Shown here: piece after piece, positions 23,001-31,368 of the stretch
Position numbering within the stretch: position 1 is the stretch's first letter
How the letters are laid out: every line of letters starts with the position of its first letter
DNA from: Nematostella vectensis
Lineage: Eukaryota > Cnidaria > Anthozoa > Actiniaria > Edwardsiidae
Assembly: GCF_932526225.1 (NCBI RefSeq)
Contig: NC_064043.1
Location: forward strand, 9,963,821-10,027,820
Reading direction: 5' to 3'
DNA: 64,000 nt
The notes under the pieces: generated by a model
Told to the model about the DNA's origin: nothing
The model's database searches: none
Seen by the model: only the letters and a program-made list of their open reading frames with translations
Position numbers and translations under genes: made by a program

Positions 23001-24107
23001 CTTTCGATCTTTGTACTGTGTTGGAAGGCGGACACATCCTTTAGAGTAGATGGGCTTAGTCGCAAGCCAGCCCTTCAAAGGCTGGTGTACACGTTTCAAC
23101 GGCTTGTTGGTGATGCTCTTGTACAAGTTGTAGGGGATGACAGTAGCCTCCGCACCCGTGTCTGCTTTCAGTTTGACCTCTTTTCCTGCTATCATGACTT
23201 TTATCAAGCTCTTTTTGGGTTGCTGGTTCTGTAACACGCTTCCGACTTCAATGGATCCAAAGTATGTGTGGGTTTCGTTGCTGTCACTTGAGTCATACTC
23301 CTGTTCCACCACATGCACTTCTGGATCTTTTTTCTGTTTGTTTTTACACATCTTTGCAAAATGGCCTGTTTTGCTACAAATCTTGCAATTCCTTTTAAAG
23401 GCTGGGCATCGTGTTGGGTGTGCAAATGAATGGCGATATCCACAGAACTTACAAGACGGCTGTTCTTTCTTAACTTGGACTGGTTGCACAGACACTGTTT
23501 TACTTGGGACTACTGTCTGTGGAACAAACTTATACTTCTGCAGCTCAGTCGCCTCATAAGTTCTGCAGTAATCATGCGCGGTTTGTAGGGTAAGGTCTGG
23601 CTTTTTCAACAACTCCCCTCGCAATTCATCGCTGGTTACTCCCTCCACAATACGGTCTCGTATCAATGAATCTCTAAGTGCTCCAAAGTCACAGTTTAAT
23701 GAAAGCCGTTTTAGCTCACTAACAAAGTTGTCAATTCGTTCACCCTCCTTTTGGTTTCTAAGATTGAAGAGCAGTCGCTCATAAATGACATTCTTAGCTG
23801 CTCGACAAAGTTCATGGAACTTTCGGCACACATCACCATAAGATTCATTACTCTCGCCTGCAGTATACACAAAGTGGCTATACTCTTCAATTGCACTCGG
23901 TCCAGCACAGTTAAGTAACAAATTAACTTTTAACTTATCTCCCTTGTCGTCCTTTCCTTTTGCAACCAAGTAAATTTCGAACTGCATTAGGAACTTTCTC
24001 CAATTTTCTGATGCATTCGCATCCAACACCAAAGGTCCCGGAGCTCGATGATACATTTCCCCACTTTCGGCCATCGTTTCCTTGTTTTGTCGACTTTTCT
24101 TTAACAA
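20031..24107 (-). CDS. Gag-Pol polyprotein of the Ty3/gypsy element
   Basis: A single 1,358-residue frame. A gag/capsid-like region occupies about residues 20-190. A variant zinc knuckle starting at C219 and a canonical CX2CX4HX4C knuckle at 241-254 follow. The aspartic protease motif DTGA is at 316-319. Reverse transcriptase spans about 440-690 with D563 and the catalytic VDD at 623-625. RNase H has D771, E808 and D833. Integrase has an HX2H...CX2C finger (H986, H989, C1019, C1022) and DDE residues D1050, D1103 and E1147. The Met at residue 12 is an alternative start. All catalytic positions are present and there is no stop or frameshift, so it may encode active enzymes. No envelope-like ORF is present between the stop and the 3' LTR. 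Confidence 0.95.
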   Translation of the reverse strand: MLKKSRQNKETMAESGEMYHRAPGPLVLDANASENWRKFLMQFEIYLVAKGKDDKGDKLKVNLLLNCAGPSAIEEYSHFVYTAGESNESYGDVCRKFHELCRAAKNVIYERLLFNLRNQKEGERIDNFVSELKRLSLNCDFGALRDSLIRDRIVEGVTSDELRGELLKKPDLTLQTAHDYCRTYEATELQKYKFVPQTVVPSKTVSVQPVQVKKEQPSCKFCGYRHSFAHPTRCPAFKRNCKICSKTGHFAKMCKNKQKKDPEVHVVEQEYDSSDSNETHTYFGSIEVGSVLQNQQPKKSLIKVMIAGKEVKLKADTGAEATVIPYNLYKSITNKPLKRVHQPLKGWLATKPIYSKGCVRLPTQYKDRKIDLLYLVVDGEFTPLLSCEACLDLEVLQFMDLTLLDSPSAQTSNIDLSREQSKSTTTLTSDPVLKDYLDCFSNKPGMLPNKVHLEVDSAVTPVIHAPRKIPVSMLDPTQQKLREMEEDGIIVKEEEHTPWVSSMLVIDKRKGKEKKSPPTKDNIRICIDPRDLNRALKRPHYPMATVEQVANKLTGAEIFSTLDACSGFWQLPVDEESSKLLTFNTPWGRYRFLRLPFGISSAPEIYQREMDRLFAGVPVEIIVDDFLIHGGNQCELDDKMIAVLKRSREIGLKLNPRKTKLRVPEVSYVGHLFTADGLKPDPEKVRAINEMPAPTDKDGILRFLGTVNYLDKFIEHKADLQGPISQLTRNDTAFVWETPQQHAFDKLKAVITSAPVLAYFDNTKETVLNVDASGTGLGAVILQDERPVAFGSKTLSPAETRYANIERELLAIVWGTEKFHTYVYGRRVVVETDHKPLEAIFKKPLNEAPPRLQRMLLKLTKYDLDVRYVPGKKQFISDCLSRAPVSDTKPVSEPEEMIGINLIDSLGVDSSTLQKFKEASNCDVTSQVVMEYVVKGWPAEKHQLDELAREYWSFREELSVEDGLLFKADRIIVPRSLRAEVLEEIHGAHMGENKSLSFAREYVFWPSMTAQIKDKISSCSICNAFRNQQPRETLLPREVPGLPWQVISTDIFEYAGHSYLLVTDLYSKYFEIELLRQTTANCVINNLKKIFARFGIPVEVLSDNGSQYSNTRNLFNSSHEFKKFADEWGFRHTTSSPEYPQSNGAAEKAVQTAKRILKKAAADNKDPFEGLLKYRNTPFDDLGVSPAQLLMSRRTRTQLPTHRRLLLPQPVDPNQVVKTLKHRQSVSKKYYDSHSHDLPPLQVGDKVRIRPNREAEWRKAEVLPRSYLLGDERGRVFRRNRRKIISTPNDQSMSTSPFVIPAIPQLPPESTNNPTQLSNNVTASPTPPKSSERQHETTPMSTASGRVIKKPQRLIEHC

Positions 24108-24125
24108 TTAATATTCTCCAGTGGT

Positions 24126-24143
24126 TAACCACTTCTGACACCA
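24126..24143 (-). other. Candidate tRNA primer-binding site
   Basis: On the minus strand the bases after the 5' LTR read TGGTGTCAGAAGTGG. The initial TGG complements a tRNA 3' CCA end. The tRNA identity was not determined. Confidence 0.6.
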
Positions 24144-24318
24144 TGTAATAAATGGTGTTTACTTCAAAATTCGGTTGTTTTTTGTACAATAAAGCTCTAC
24201 AAAATCAAATCTACCGAGTGAAAAACTACAACATAAGACAACGAGGAGCCCTATCCTCGGGGGGCCCATAAGATAAATAAGGGGCCACAGGGGGCCCAAA
24301 ACAAATAATATTATAACA
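24144..24318 (-). repeat. 5' LTR of the gypsy element
   Basis: 175 bp, identical by eye to 19810-19984. It contains two GGGGCCC-type blocks in its centre. Confidence 0.93.
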
Positions 24319-24896
24319 AACCTGTAGACGAATGTTACCTTATAGTCTCCGCCCAGAAAGAACTCTACATTTATCTTCTTGCCATCAAGTTCTACATAGC
24401 CATCATCTTGCACTGCATCAATCAAGAACATCTTTCAAGCTCTCTGCTATTGTCTCATACTTCTCTGGCCCATTGATAACTGCCACTGCGTGCGTACCTA
24501 AAATGTAATTGTATGATGGTATGAGAAACATTGGAATGTATAGCCTTGTTCCATGTATAGCCAGAGGTATAGCATATAAATGAGGTACACAAACTTTCGA
24601 GGAAAGCAGATCATCAGGTGCATTCATTATTGCAAAGCTAAAAAGGATGAAATTTGAGGAGCGGCTCATTCTGGCCCCGTCACCACTGAGCTTTATCCTG
24701 ACATGGTCTGTAACCATACCACTTGCTCTATGTTGAAAGAATTGGGATACCACTTCTATTTTAACTTGGGTATTTATGATTTATAGCAGGCAGTCCTGCT
24801 ATAAATATTCCCAGCAACCAGATTATCTAGTAAATATCATGATTGCATATGCTTATTTTTGTAAATATCATTACTGTACTGTATGTACAAATCAAG

Positions 24897-24957
24897 ATTT
24901 GTTGTTGCATTGTTGTTTCCTGGGGTGTGATTTGTTGTTGCATTGTTGTTTCCTGGG

Positions 24958-24988
<31 letters not shown>

Positions 24989-24989
24989 G
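24897..24989. repeat. 33 bp tandem pair followed by a GT tract and a G-run
   Basis: Two copies of a 33 bp unit (core gttgttgcattgttgtttcc) are followed by (GT)n and 17 consecutive G. It lies in an intron of the DDE-like gene. Confidence 0.8.
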
Positions 24990-25939
24990 TATCAGTTCTT
25001 AATACATTTTTGTACATGAATCAATTCTGATTAAAATTACTAACAGCTCACCAGACTCTTGATTTGCTCTACCAGTCTCTCCTTGAAATAGAACTGGGCT
25101 CCTGGAACTTGTCCTGGAGTGGGCCTGATGTTGCACTGTTTATTGAGCTCTGAGTGACACTGTTTTATGATATAGCCTCAGCGAAGCCATCGACTATGCT
25201 TGACACCTTTTGGATAAAATCATCCCCAACACCAAATTTGTCCATCAAAAATAGAACACTTTCTACAGTGGCTTTGTCATTTTCATTAAGTGAGAGGTAT
25301 TGGGCATTCTGGCCTGTTGTTTTGGATCCACCTTGACATGCTGTTGACAAGGCCAGATTGTAGTTTTTCTCATTGACAGAGTCAGTTACTTGGAGAAAAT
25401 CAAGCTCTAAGCCAAACAATTCTATAAATGCAAGTGCTTTCTCTGCTTTATTTTTTAGTATTTTTATTTTTCGGTTTTTACTTTGTTCGGACTTTAATTC
25501 AGGGATGGGAGTCCCCACATTTGCATCGCATGTTTCTCTCTTCAAGTGCCTAATTTGCTGTCTCAAGGAGTCATTACCCTTGAGCCGTCGCACCTCATCT
25601 TTCAAGGCTTTAACTAGTTCATCACGTTCTGCAATGGAAGAAGTTTCCTCGACTCGTTCTTCCACCAAATCCTTTATTTCTACAACTTCTTTCCTCAAGA
25701 GTCGGACTTTGCAAGCGCTGGTGCAAAAGTCCAAGCGTGGTTTCACCGATCCCCGTACGTTTAGTTTCTTTTTCTGTGCCGAACTTCTCCTGCATAGATC
25801 GTCCAATCTTTTTTCAAGTAAGACGCTTTCTGAGCTGATATTCAGAGTGGCCCCTATAGACTTTAGCAGGTCGATGTACCGAATGTCCTTCGTTTTGATT
25901 AAATACCAGCCAGCAAGTAGGGGTCGCGGCAAAGTTATA

Positions 25940-27112
25940 CAGTCGAACCTCTATTAAGCGGTCACCCTCGGAACTTAGCTTAGTGACCGCTTAATAGAGG
26001 TTGACCGCTTAATAGAGGTTTCGCTATTTTCGCCCATAAATTAGCGTAAATCGGGCTGTAATTATACGTAAGAACTTTTTATTATAATAAACAACAGTAA
26101 CAATCATGTTAGACCTAAGACGGGGCCTGGTGCATTCCAATTTGATCCAGAAATGTTTGAAACCGCCTAGTCAGTTTGTTTTTGCCTATACGGCTCTTGT
26201 GGCTTTGCCCAATTCTATAGGCATGAGCTACTTTCGCTGGCGTTATGTAAAGTAAGTGAGTGCGTTAAGGTTGATGTTACACGCGTCGTTTCCGTCGATA
26301 TCCGTCATTAAGCGTTTGCGCGATTTTGGAAGTCGAATCAAAAACTCGCAGTGCGTTGCCGTACCCAAAAACTCACAAATCTGACCCAGTTGCATTCATT
26401 CGGGGATACCATGAATACATGACTGAGTGAGAACCAGCACTAGAAGATGTTTACAAACTTATGCGGGAACCAACTAACATAAAGGATCCGAATGCTGTTG
26501 CAATCGTAAGAGAAAAAGCCGACAAAACGGTGATGGATGGAGCCGGTCACCCGAATACTCTAGTTGACGATTACGAAGTTATCAGGCATATTTCCAAACT
26601 GATGTCAACGTGGGTTACCAAATATCTCAAGAGACCTACGAACTGTGAGAAAGTCGTAGTCAAAGGGAAGTGGGTGAACAGAGGTGGTGGCTATGGACTC
26701 GAGATTCCTTGTGAATACATATTTGAAGGTGACAGTTTTTCTTCTAGCTGGCTAAAGCGGAAATTGGTAATCGAGGAATTTGATGCGACTGATTCGCACA
26801 AGACCACACAAGTCTCACAAGACGATTAGCCATAGTAATTAGATTAGACAGTTAAAAATATGACGAAATATGACGTGCACTATCTGTTGTCATGCTGACA
26901 AATATTGATGATGACCGTTTAATAGAGGTGAAAAACAATGAAATCAACTAATTGGGACCCTCCTTTGGTGATAGCGTCCGCTTAATGAGGTGACCGCTCA
27001 ATAGAGGTCAAATTTACAGTAAACATAAGGGGGAAAATTCGGGACTTTGGTAAATGACCGTTGAATAGAGTGTGACCGCTCAATAGAGGGCCGCTTAATA
27101 GAGGTTCGACTG
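25940..27112. mobile_element. pogo/Tigger-like TIR element carrying a HIRAN-like gene fragment
   Basis: The ends are CAGTCGAACCTCTATTAAGC (25940 onward) and its inverse, finishing at 27112. They are flanked by TA on both sides (25938-25939, 27113-27114). The unit GACCGCTTAATAGAGGTT is repeated several times inside both ends. The 1,173 bp element encodes no transposase; its interior holds a HIRAN-like reading frame. TA duplication and a CAGT... end fit the pogo/Tigger branch of Tc1/mariner. It splits a coding segment of the DDE-like gene. Confidence 0.8.
26350..26829 (+). pseudogene. HIRAN-like domain fragment inside the TIR element
   Basis: The frame reads KSDPVAFIRGYHEYMTE, then a TGA (26428-26430) where the family pattern expects Trp, then EPALEDVYKLMREPTN and onward to a stop at 26829. 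Residues such as REPTNIKDPNAVAIV and GYGLEIPCEY match the HIRAN pattern (x-REP-xN-x-D-x-AVAV ... G-x-xxGLEIPC). HIRAN domains bind 3' ends of single-stranded DNA in HLTF/Rad5-type proteins. Stand-alone HIRAN proteins are common in cnidarians and viruses of protists, to my knowledge. One in-frame stop and the lack of a clear start suggest a captured, decaying fragment; translation from the Met at 26461 (122 residues) is possible. Confidence 0.6.
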
Positions 27113-27573
27113 TATAACTGATGACATCGTTTTCTGCAAGGCGTTGCTTGTGCTCGTACCTGAAGTCACTTTCCAAAAGTAAAAAACTCGAAGAATGGAT
27201 CCGCCCTTTGTAATATATCCGACATAGTGTGTTGCCAGGATGAAAACCTACCGACTGGTGTTTTTGTTTTCTCGTTACGTCGCCATTTCTTTGATTACTC
27301 AGTCATTATAAACTGTAAACATTGCGTAGTATTTTTTTTCTACACGCGTACTACGATAAAACTACAGCTTCATTCATGAACTACCCGCCAATGAAATTCC
27401 CGCTAAATTTCAAAATGATTGACAGATAAAGCCTGGAAAGGAACGGCCTTTAGCAATACAGGGCTCCCGGCAGTCTTAGACAATTCGTAGCAACATCAAC
27501 AGCCAGTTTTCAAAGAGATGGCGCGCGATAAAATGCTTCAACTTTCTCGACAAACGTCCGATTTGTCATTCGA

Positions 27574-27688
27574 ATGTCAGGAAACTACGAACAAAACTTC
27601 AAGGGGGATGTGGAAATCATGCGTTTTATATCGCAAAAACCGAATTACGATGAAGCGATAAAGACAATCTTCTCGATGAAGACTCAAG
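27574..27688 (+). other. Possible 5' coding exon, unrecognised
   Basis: An ATG opens a 38-codon frame (MSGNYEQNFKGDVEIM...) running to a good donor, CAAG|GTAAAC, at 27688. The upstream sequence is promoter-like and head to head with the DDE-like gene. I found no matching downstream exon and no family, so this may be chance. Confidence 0.2.
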
Positions 27689-28078
27689 GTAAACATGTCT
27701 TTATAATGATTCCGATGCAGGTTTTGAGCCAAGAGGTATTATTACTGAGTGCTAGGTTTTATTTCAAGGGTGTCTGAGACAAATTTACGTTATTTTATTT
27801 AGACGCTTTTAGCGAACAACACAATGAAAACGCTATTTTTAAAACCTACAAAACCGAACTATTTTTTCATTATGTGTCGAACATTATTCTATATCTGTTA
27901 TGTTAAATCTTTGAAAAATACGATTCTGATGCAGGTTTTTTCATTTTCACATTCGGATACGGTTAAAAATTCGTTTTAGGGTTACGCGTAAGTCATTTCT
28001 TAACAAACTTCGTTGTTTCTTGAAAGCCGTTAGTTCAACTTCTGGTTATTAGCGCGCATGCGCGTGGTTCAATATTTC

Positions 28079-28158
28079 TTGGGTACCAGAGAGGCTCCGA
28101 GCTCAAATCGTTGTCGGCGCGCATCGCCGCGAAGCTCGGAATCTCTGGTACCCAGGGT
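28079..28158. repeat. Short hairpin MITE with TGGGTACCAGAGA arms
   Basis: cttgggtaccagagaggctc at the left pairs with the inverse at 28129-28155, arms about 26 bp with three mismatches around a GC-rich loop. A longer relative lies at 63427-63557. Confidence 0.65.
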
Positions 28159-28159
28159 A

Positions 28160-29344
28160 CTCGATCGTGTATTTTAAATTTTATTTCAAATGTATTTTAA
28201 ATTTTATTTCAAATGTATTTTAAATTTTATTTCACAATTTTACCGAAACACCTATTGAATAAATTCAACAGTATCTTGATCCTATGTCCGCAATTAACTA
28301 GGGAAATGATTCAGATTATATTAGCGATGCTGTCCAGCATCCCATCCCAAACATAACCATAATAAAATAACCACAATAAAATTTAAATTCGCTCAAACAC
28401 TGCTGTTTGGAAGACCCTTAAACACGGATTGGCGGACGCGTGATTCGGTAAAAAAAATTATTTAGAGTATTTTCACCAAAAATAACTTGGTTTTGATGGA
28501 AATTTTTAATATTTTTATATTTTTTTTGTTGGGATAAACTGATGCAAAAGGAATTGTCGATTTTTTTCGTCCCTACACCCTGGGAAAGTTCCATCCGCTG
28601 GAAAAAGATTTACCCAGGCTTTTTACAACTGTTGTTTATTAATTTTAATTTCAAAAATTCAATCATTCATAATCCTCATCCGTCAATCTGACACTTCAGC
28701 TACCCCGAGACACCCCCAGATGAAAAAAAACGATTAAACGTCATTGTGTCACTATTGCTTTGTCTTGTTTTTTTCAAGTAGCTATTTATAGGGCGCCGCC
28801 ATTTTGTTTTTCGAAAAGGACACTGGGAAATTGTGACGTCATTGTTGTCATTTGAGATCTTTAGTTGAATAAAGTAATTGCAGTATGTTTTCTTTCTTTT
28901 GTATCAGCATGACCAGTGAAACAGGCCGGTACCACTGGTGCTGCCAGAGGTCTTGTGAGTTCATAACTGACATCTGATTATTTCCATTTTTGCTTGGTCC
29001 TTGTACAATTTTTACAACTTGTACAATCTATCATAACTTAAAGCTATTAAATATGGAATGAACATGTGTCTGCATTATATAAACTATCATTAATCATCAT
29101 TATTATAGAATATTTTTATGCTATTGGGACAAAAGTAGTGAGGATGGATAGATTCTCAGACAATTCTGAATGGTTATTTGGGGACCTGCTCTTTAAGGGT
29201 GCTTATGAGAAATCTTTAAGGTCATGCTTAAATAATCTATAAAAATACAGGGTTAACACATTTTTATTTTCACCCAAATTCTATTATCTGGCTGATATAA
29301 AGTATGATTTAACAAATGGTTAAGGGTACTCAACCGTTCCTTTT
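28160..29344. other. Non-coding stretch
   Basis: AT-rich. Three direct copies of tattttaaattttatttcaaatg occur at 28171-28230. No gene was recognised. A GC-richer promoter-like patch with ccgccattttg lies at about 28793-28806, but no convincing coding exon follows. Confidence 0.4.
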
Positions 29345-29360
29345 GGTTGCCATGGCAACC
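29345..29360. promoter_or_regulatory. Perfect palindromic RFX X-box
   Basis: GGTTGCCATGGCAACC contains GTTGCCATGGCAAC, an exact match to the RFX-factor X-box GTNRCC-NN-RGYAAC. It is a motif match only. Confidence 0.45.
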
Positions 29361-29481
29361 ATAAACTGAAGTCAATACCTGGCCAATATTTTGAACTACT
29401 TTAGATGGGGGGTCAATATCATGATTACCTACTATGCTAGTGCAATTAGTCATTTGCAATTATTATGGGTAATTTCAGTTT

Positions 29482-29495
29482 GTTACCATGGTAAC
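29482..29495. promoter_or_regulatory. Second palindromic X-box
   Basis: GTTACCATGGTAAC, again a perfect palindrome fitting the RFX consensus, 137 bp from the first. A half-match GTTACCATGTTACC follows at 29638-29651. No gene start is close. Confidence 0.4.
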
Positions 29496-29833
29496 GGTGT
29501 CAAAATGTTAATATGCACCTATAATTGGTCTTTTAGCAGCTGTCGGGTACATTAGTATTAACAAGAAATACACTTTTACATAAAAAAATGCTTTTTTTGT
29601 TAAAATTTGCGTTTTCACCCTCGGTGATGTCACATTTGTTACCATGTTACCAACTTTTGATATTTTTCGAAAGCTCTCATGACAACCAAGCAATCCTGAA
29701 AATTTGAGGAAAATCCATTGGCTGATTCAAAAGTTATGACTAAATATTTAATATTCCCATATTGCTAAGTTTCACCACAACAATGGTGCCATCACAGTAT
29801 AGGCTGTTTGTAACTAAAATAGGCGATATTTAA

Positions 29834-30816
29834 CCCATTGACTCCTGGCTATTTTCGAGCTGAATTTACAAAAAACAAACTGAAAACAGATACCTCCCTC
29901 CCTATTCTGAGTTTTATACAGCCCGTCAAAGTCAAACACTGCTGCACCTAGTCAGCGGTATCCAAGCTTTCCAACAGTGCTTTGCGGTCCCCACTTTTAA
30001 TCCCTCGTCGTTGTGCTGAAGCCAGCACAAGTTGGTGGTTGCTTGAATTTTTCATCAAAAATACAGCTATGAGCATATCAGGAGAGTGTCTCAGGACATC
30101 ATGAAGTCTTTTGGGGCATAATTGAGTGCTTTGCTTATGGATATTTGCAAGCAAAGGTGGATTCATGATGATTTTTTCTTGTTTGGCTTTGCATGGATGA
30201 GAAAATAATTTTCTAATGGATCACCACAGCTCTCCTAAATGCTGTCTTTTCTGAAACCAAATTGATTTCAAAATTGTTTACACTGCTATTCTGGGTCTGT
30301 ATGACCTGGATTTGATTTGTTTGGCTTCGGGGTGAAAAGACTTATAAAAAACCATCTGACTTTGGGGAGAGGAGTGTTGACTGGCCCTTCCCTCGTGAAT
30401 TTTTCCCTGGATCCCCCAGAATGCCTTTCAATCCGTAAAGGCATCTTCGTGGTTTTACAATCCTTCAAGGAGTGGACATTGTGTTTTGAGGCCATGGAAA
30501 TGTACCTGGAGGATCAGAATAAAGGTATCTATTTGTGTCTTGAGCTGTGTTTGCTGATCTCTCTCCCTTGTGTTGTATTTCGAGAGTTTATTGAGAGGGG
30601 TGATTCTGCTTTTCTTTCCTTGTTCGATTTGAAATTTGTCAAATAACCTGTGCTATTATTTGGCTTAAGAGTAGTTGCCAACACCTTGGTTGGATGCATA
30701 TCTTCAAGACCATTTATCCCTTAGACTGATGCCTGAGTATCTTCATCTTGTTGTGTTTAGTTTGCATTTATGAATATTTTGGGTAGTGGGTACAGGCCGG
30801 TTGAGGGGTCAATGTG
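29834..30816. mobile_element. piggyBac-like non-autonomous element (copy 2), intact ends
   Basis: TTAA on both sides (29830-29833, 30817-30820). The left end is CCCATTGACTCCTGGC; the right end inverted reads CACATTGACCCCTC. The interior matches copies at 12731 and 52413 (for example gagagtgtctcaggacatcatgaag). No transposase. TTAA plus CCC... ends define piggyBac-like elements. Confidence 0.75.
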
Positions 30817-31368
30817 TTAATCTAATTATATGCCATATTTTGGCACCTAGTTTATAAAAAAATAAATTTTGAACCAAAGGTGCTTCAGAGATGGGGGTGG
30901 TATCAAAATGCTCAGAATGGTGAGCTCTTGAAGATATATGCATCAAAATTGATGTGTGAATTTATCCAATTTTTAGTTTGACATCCCTACAATTGAATTT
31001 AACTCTGCTTGTTAGAACACATAAGACTTAAAATTTGGTGAAATCTAAGCCTTAAGATACAGCGGAACCCCTTAGGTAAAATAATAATAAAATATTGATA
31101 AGGAAATAAAATAACCTTCAGTGGTTAATACCCTTCCTCTGACGGTCGGTTTCTAAGATAAGTGGGGTGGGTTTACAAATAAACTGTCTGCACCAACAAA
31201 TATTTGATTGAGAAGTGGCCCGTTAACTAAACCGCTTTTTCCTTTTCACTAATCTGATCTATCAGAGATAGCAATTTGCAACCTAAATACAAAAGTGTTC
31301 TTTCGGCTAGTCAAAACATTTACAAATGCCCGCAAATCCGTAGGCAATTCGGCATCCTTGTTACCAGA

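Larger units (their letters stand above)
19810..24318 (-). mobile_element. Ty3/gypsy LTR retrotransposon, complete and very young
   Basis: The element is 4,509 bp including both LTRs. It reads on the minus strand, so the 5' LTR is 24144-24318 and the 3' LTR 19810-19984. It is flanked by the 5 bp target duplication AACCT (19805-19809 and 24319-24323). LTRs start TG and end CA in element orientation and appear identical base for base. One uninterrupted ORF encodes gag and pol. It lies in an intron of the DDE-like gene, in the same orientation. The order protease, RT, RNase H, integrase and a gag-pol fusion with zinc knuckles fit a Mag/SURL-like branch of Metaviridae; the branch is my inference. 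Confidence 0.95.
18255..27176 (-). pseudogene. Unnamed DDE-transposase-like gene, disrupted
   Basis: Coding segments in minus order: 27176-27113, 25939-25052 (joined before the insertion at 25940-27112), 24755-24339, 19743-19664, 19593-19357, 19135-18893, 18650-18515 and 18433-18255. The last four junctions agree in phase. The first segment encodes a Cys-containing region and a long charged coiled coil. Then come LSGDGARM, VAVINGPEKYE, FFLGGDYK, a CLWC motif, DELHLMLR, NADGRGSGTYDF and GLEKNNDDARK. I recognise this motif order from a multi-copy, uncharacterised protein family of cnidarians and sponges. The order Asp, Asp, CxxC, Glu suggests an RNase-H-fold DDE nuclease, which is inference. 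The copy looks dead. There is a 1-base loss near 25175, a 1-base gain near 24433 and a shift near 19525. An inverted-repeat transposon sits inside the first coding segment and a gypsy element lies in the intron 24338-19744. The 5' start is not resolved. Confidence 0.6.

Noticed and set aside
23137-23559. 140-residue open frame on the plus strand
   Set aside because: It is the antisense shadow of the gypsy gag-pol ORF.
25373-25957. 194-residue plus-strand frame
   Set aside because: Antisense of the coiled-coil coding segment of the DDE-like gene.
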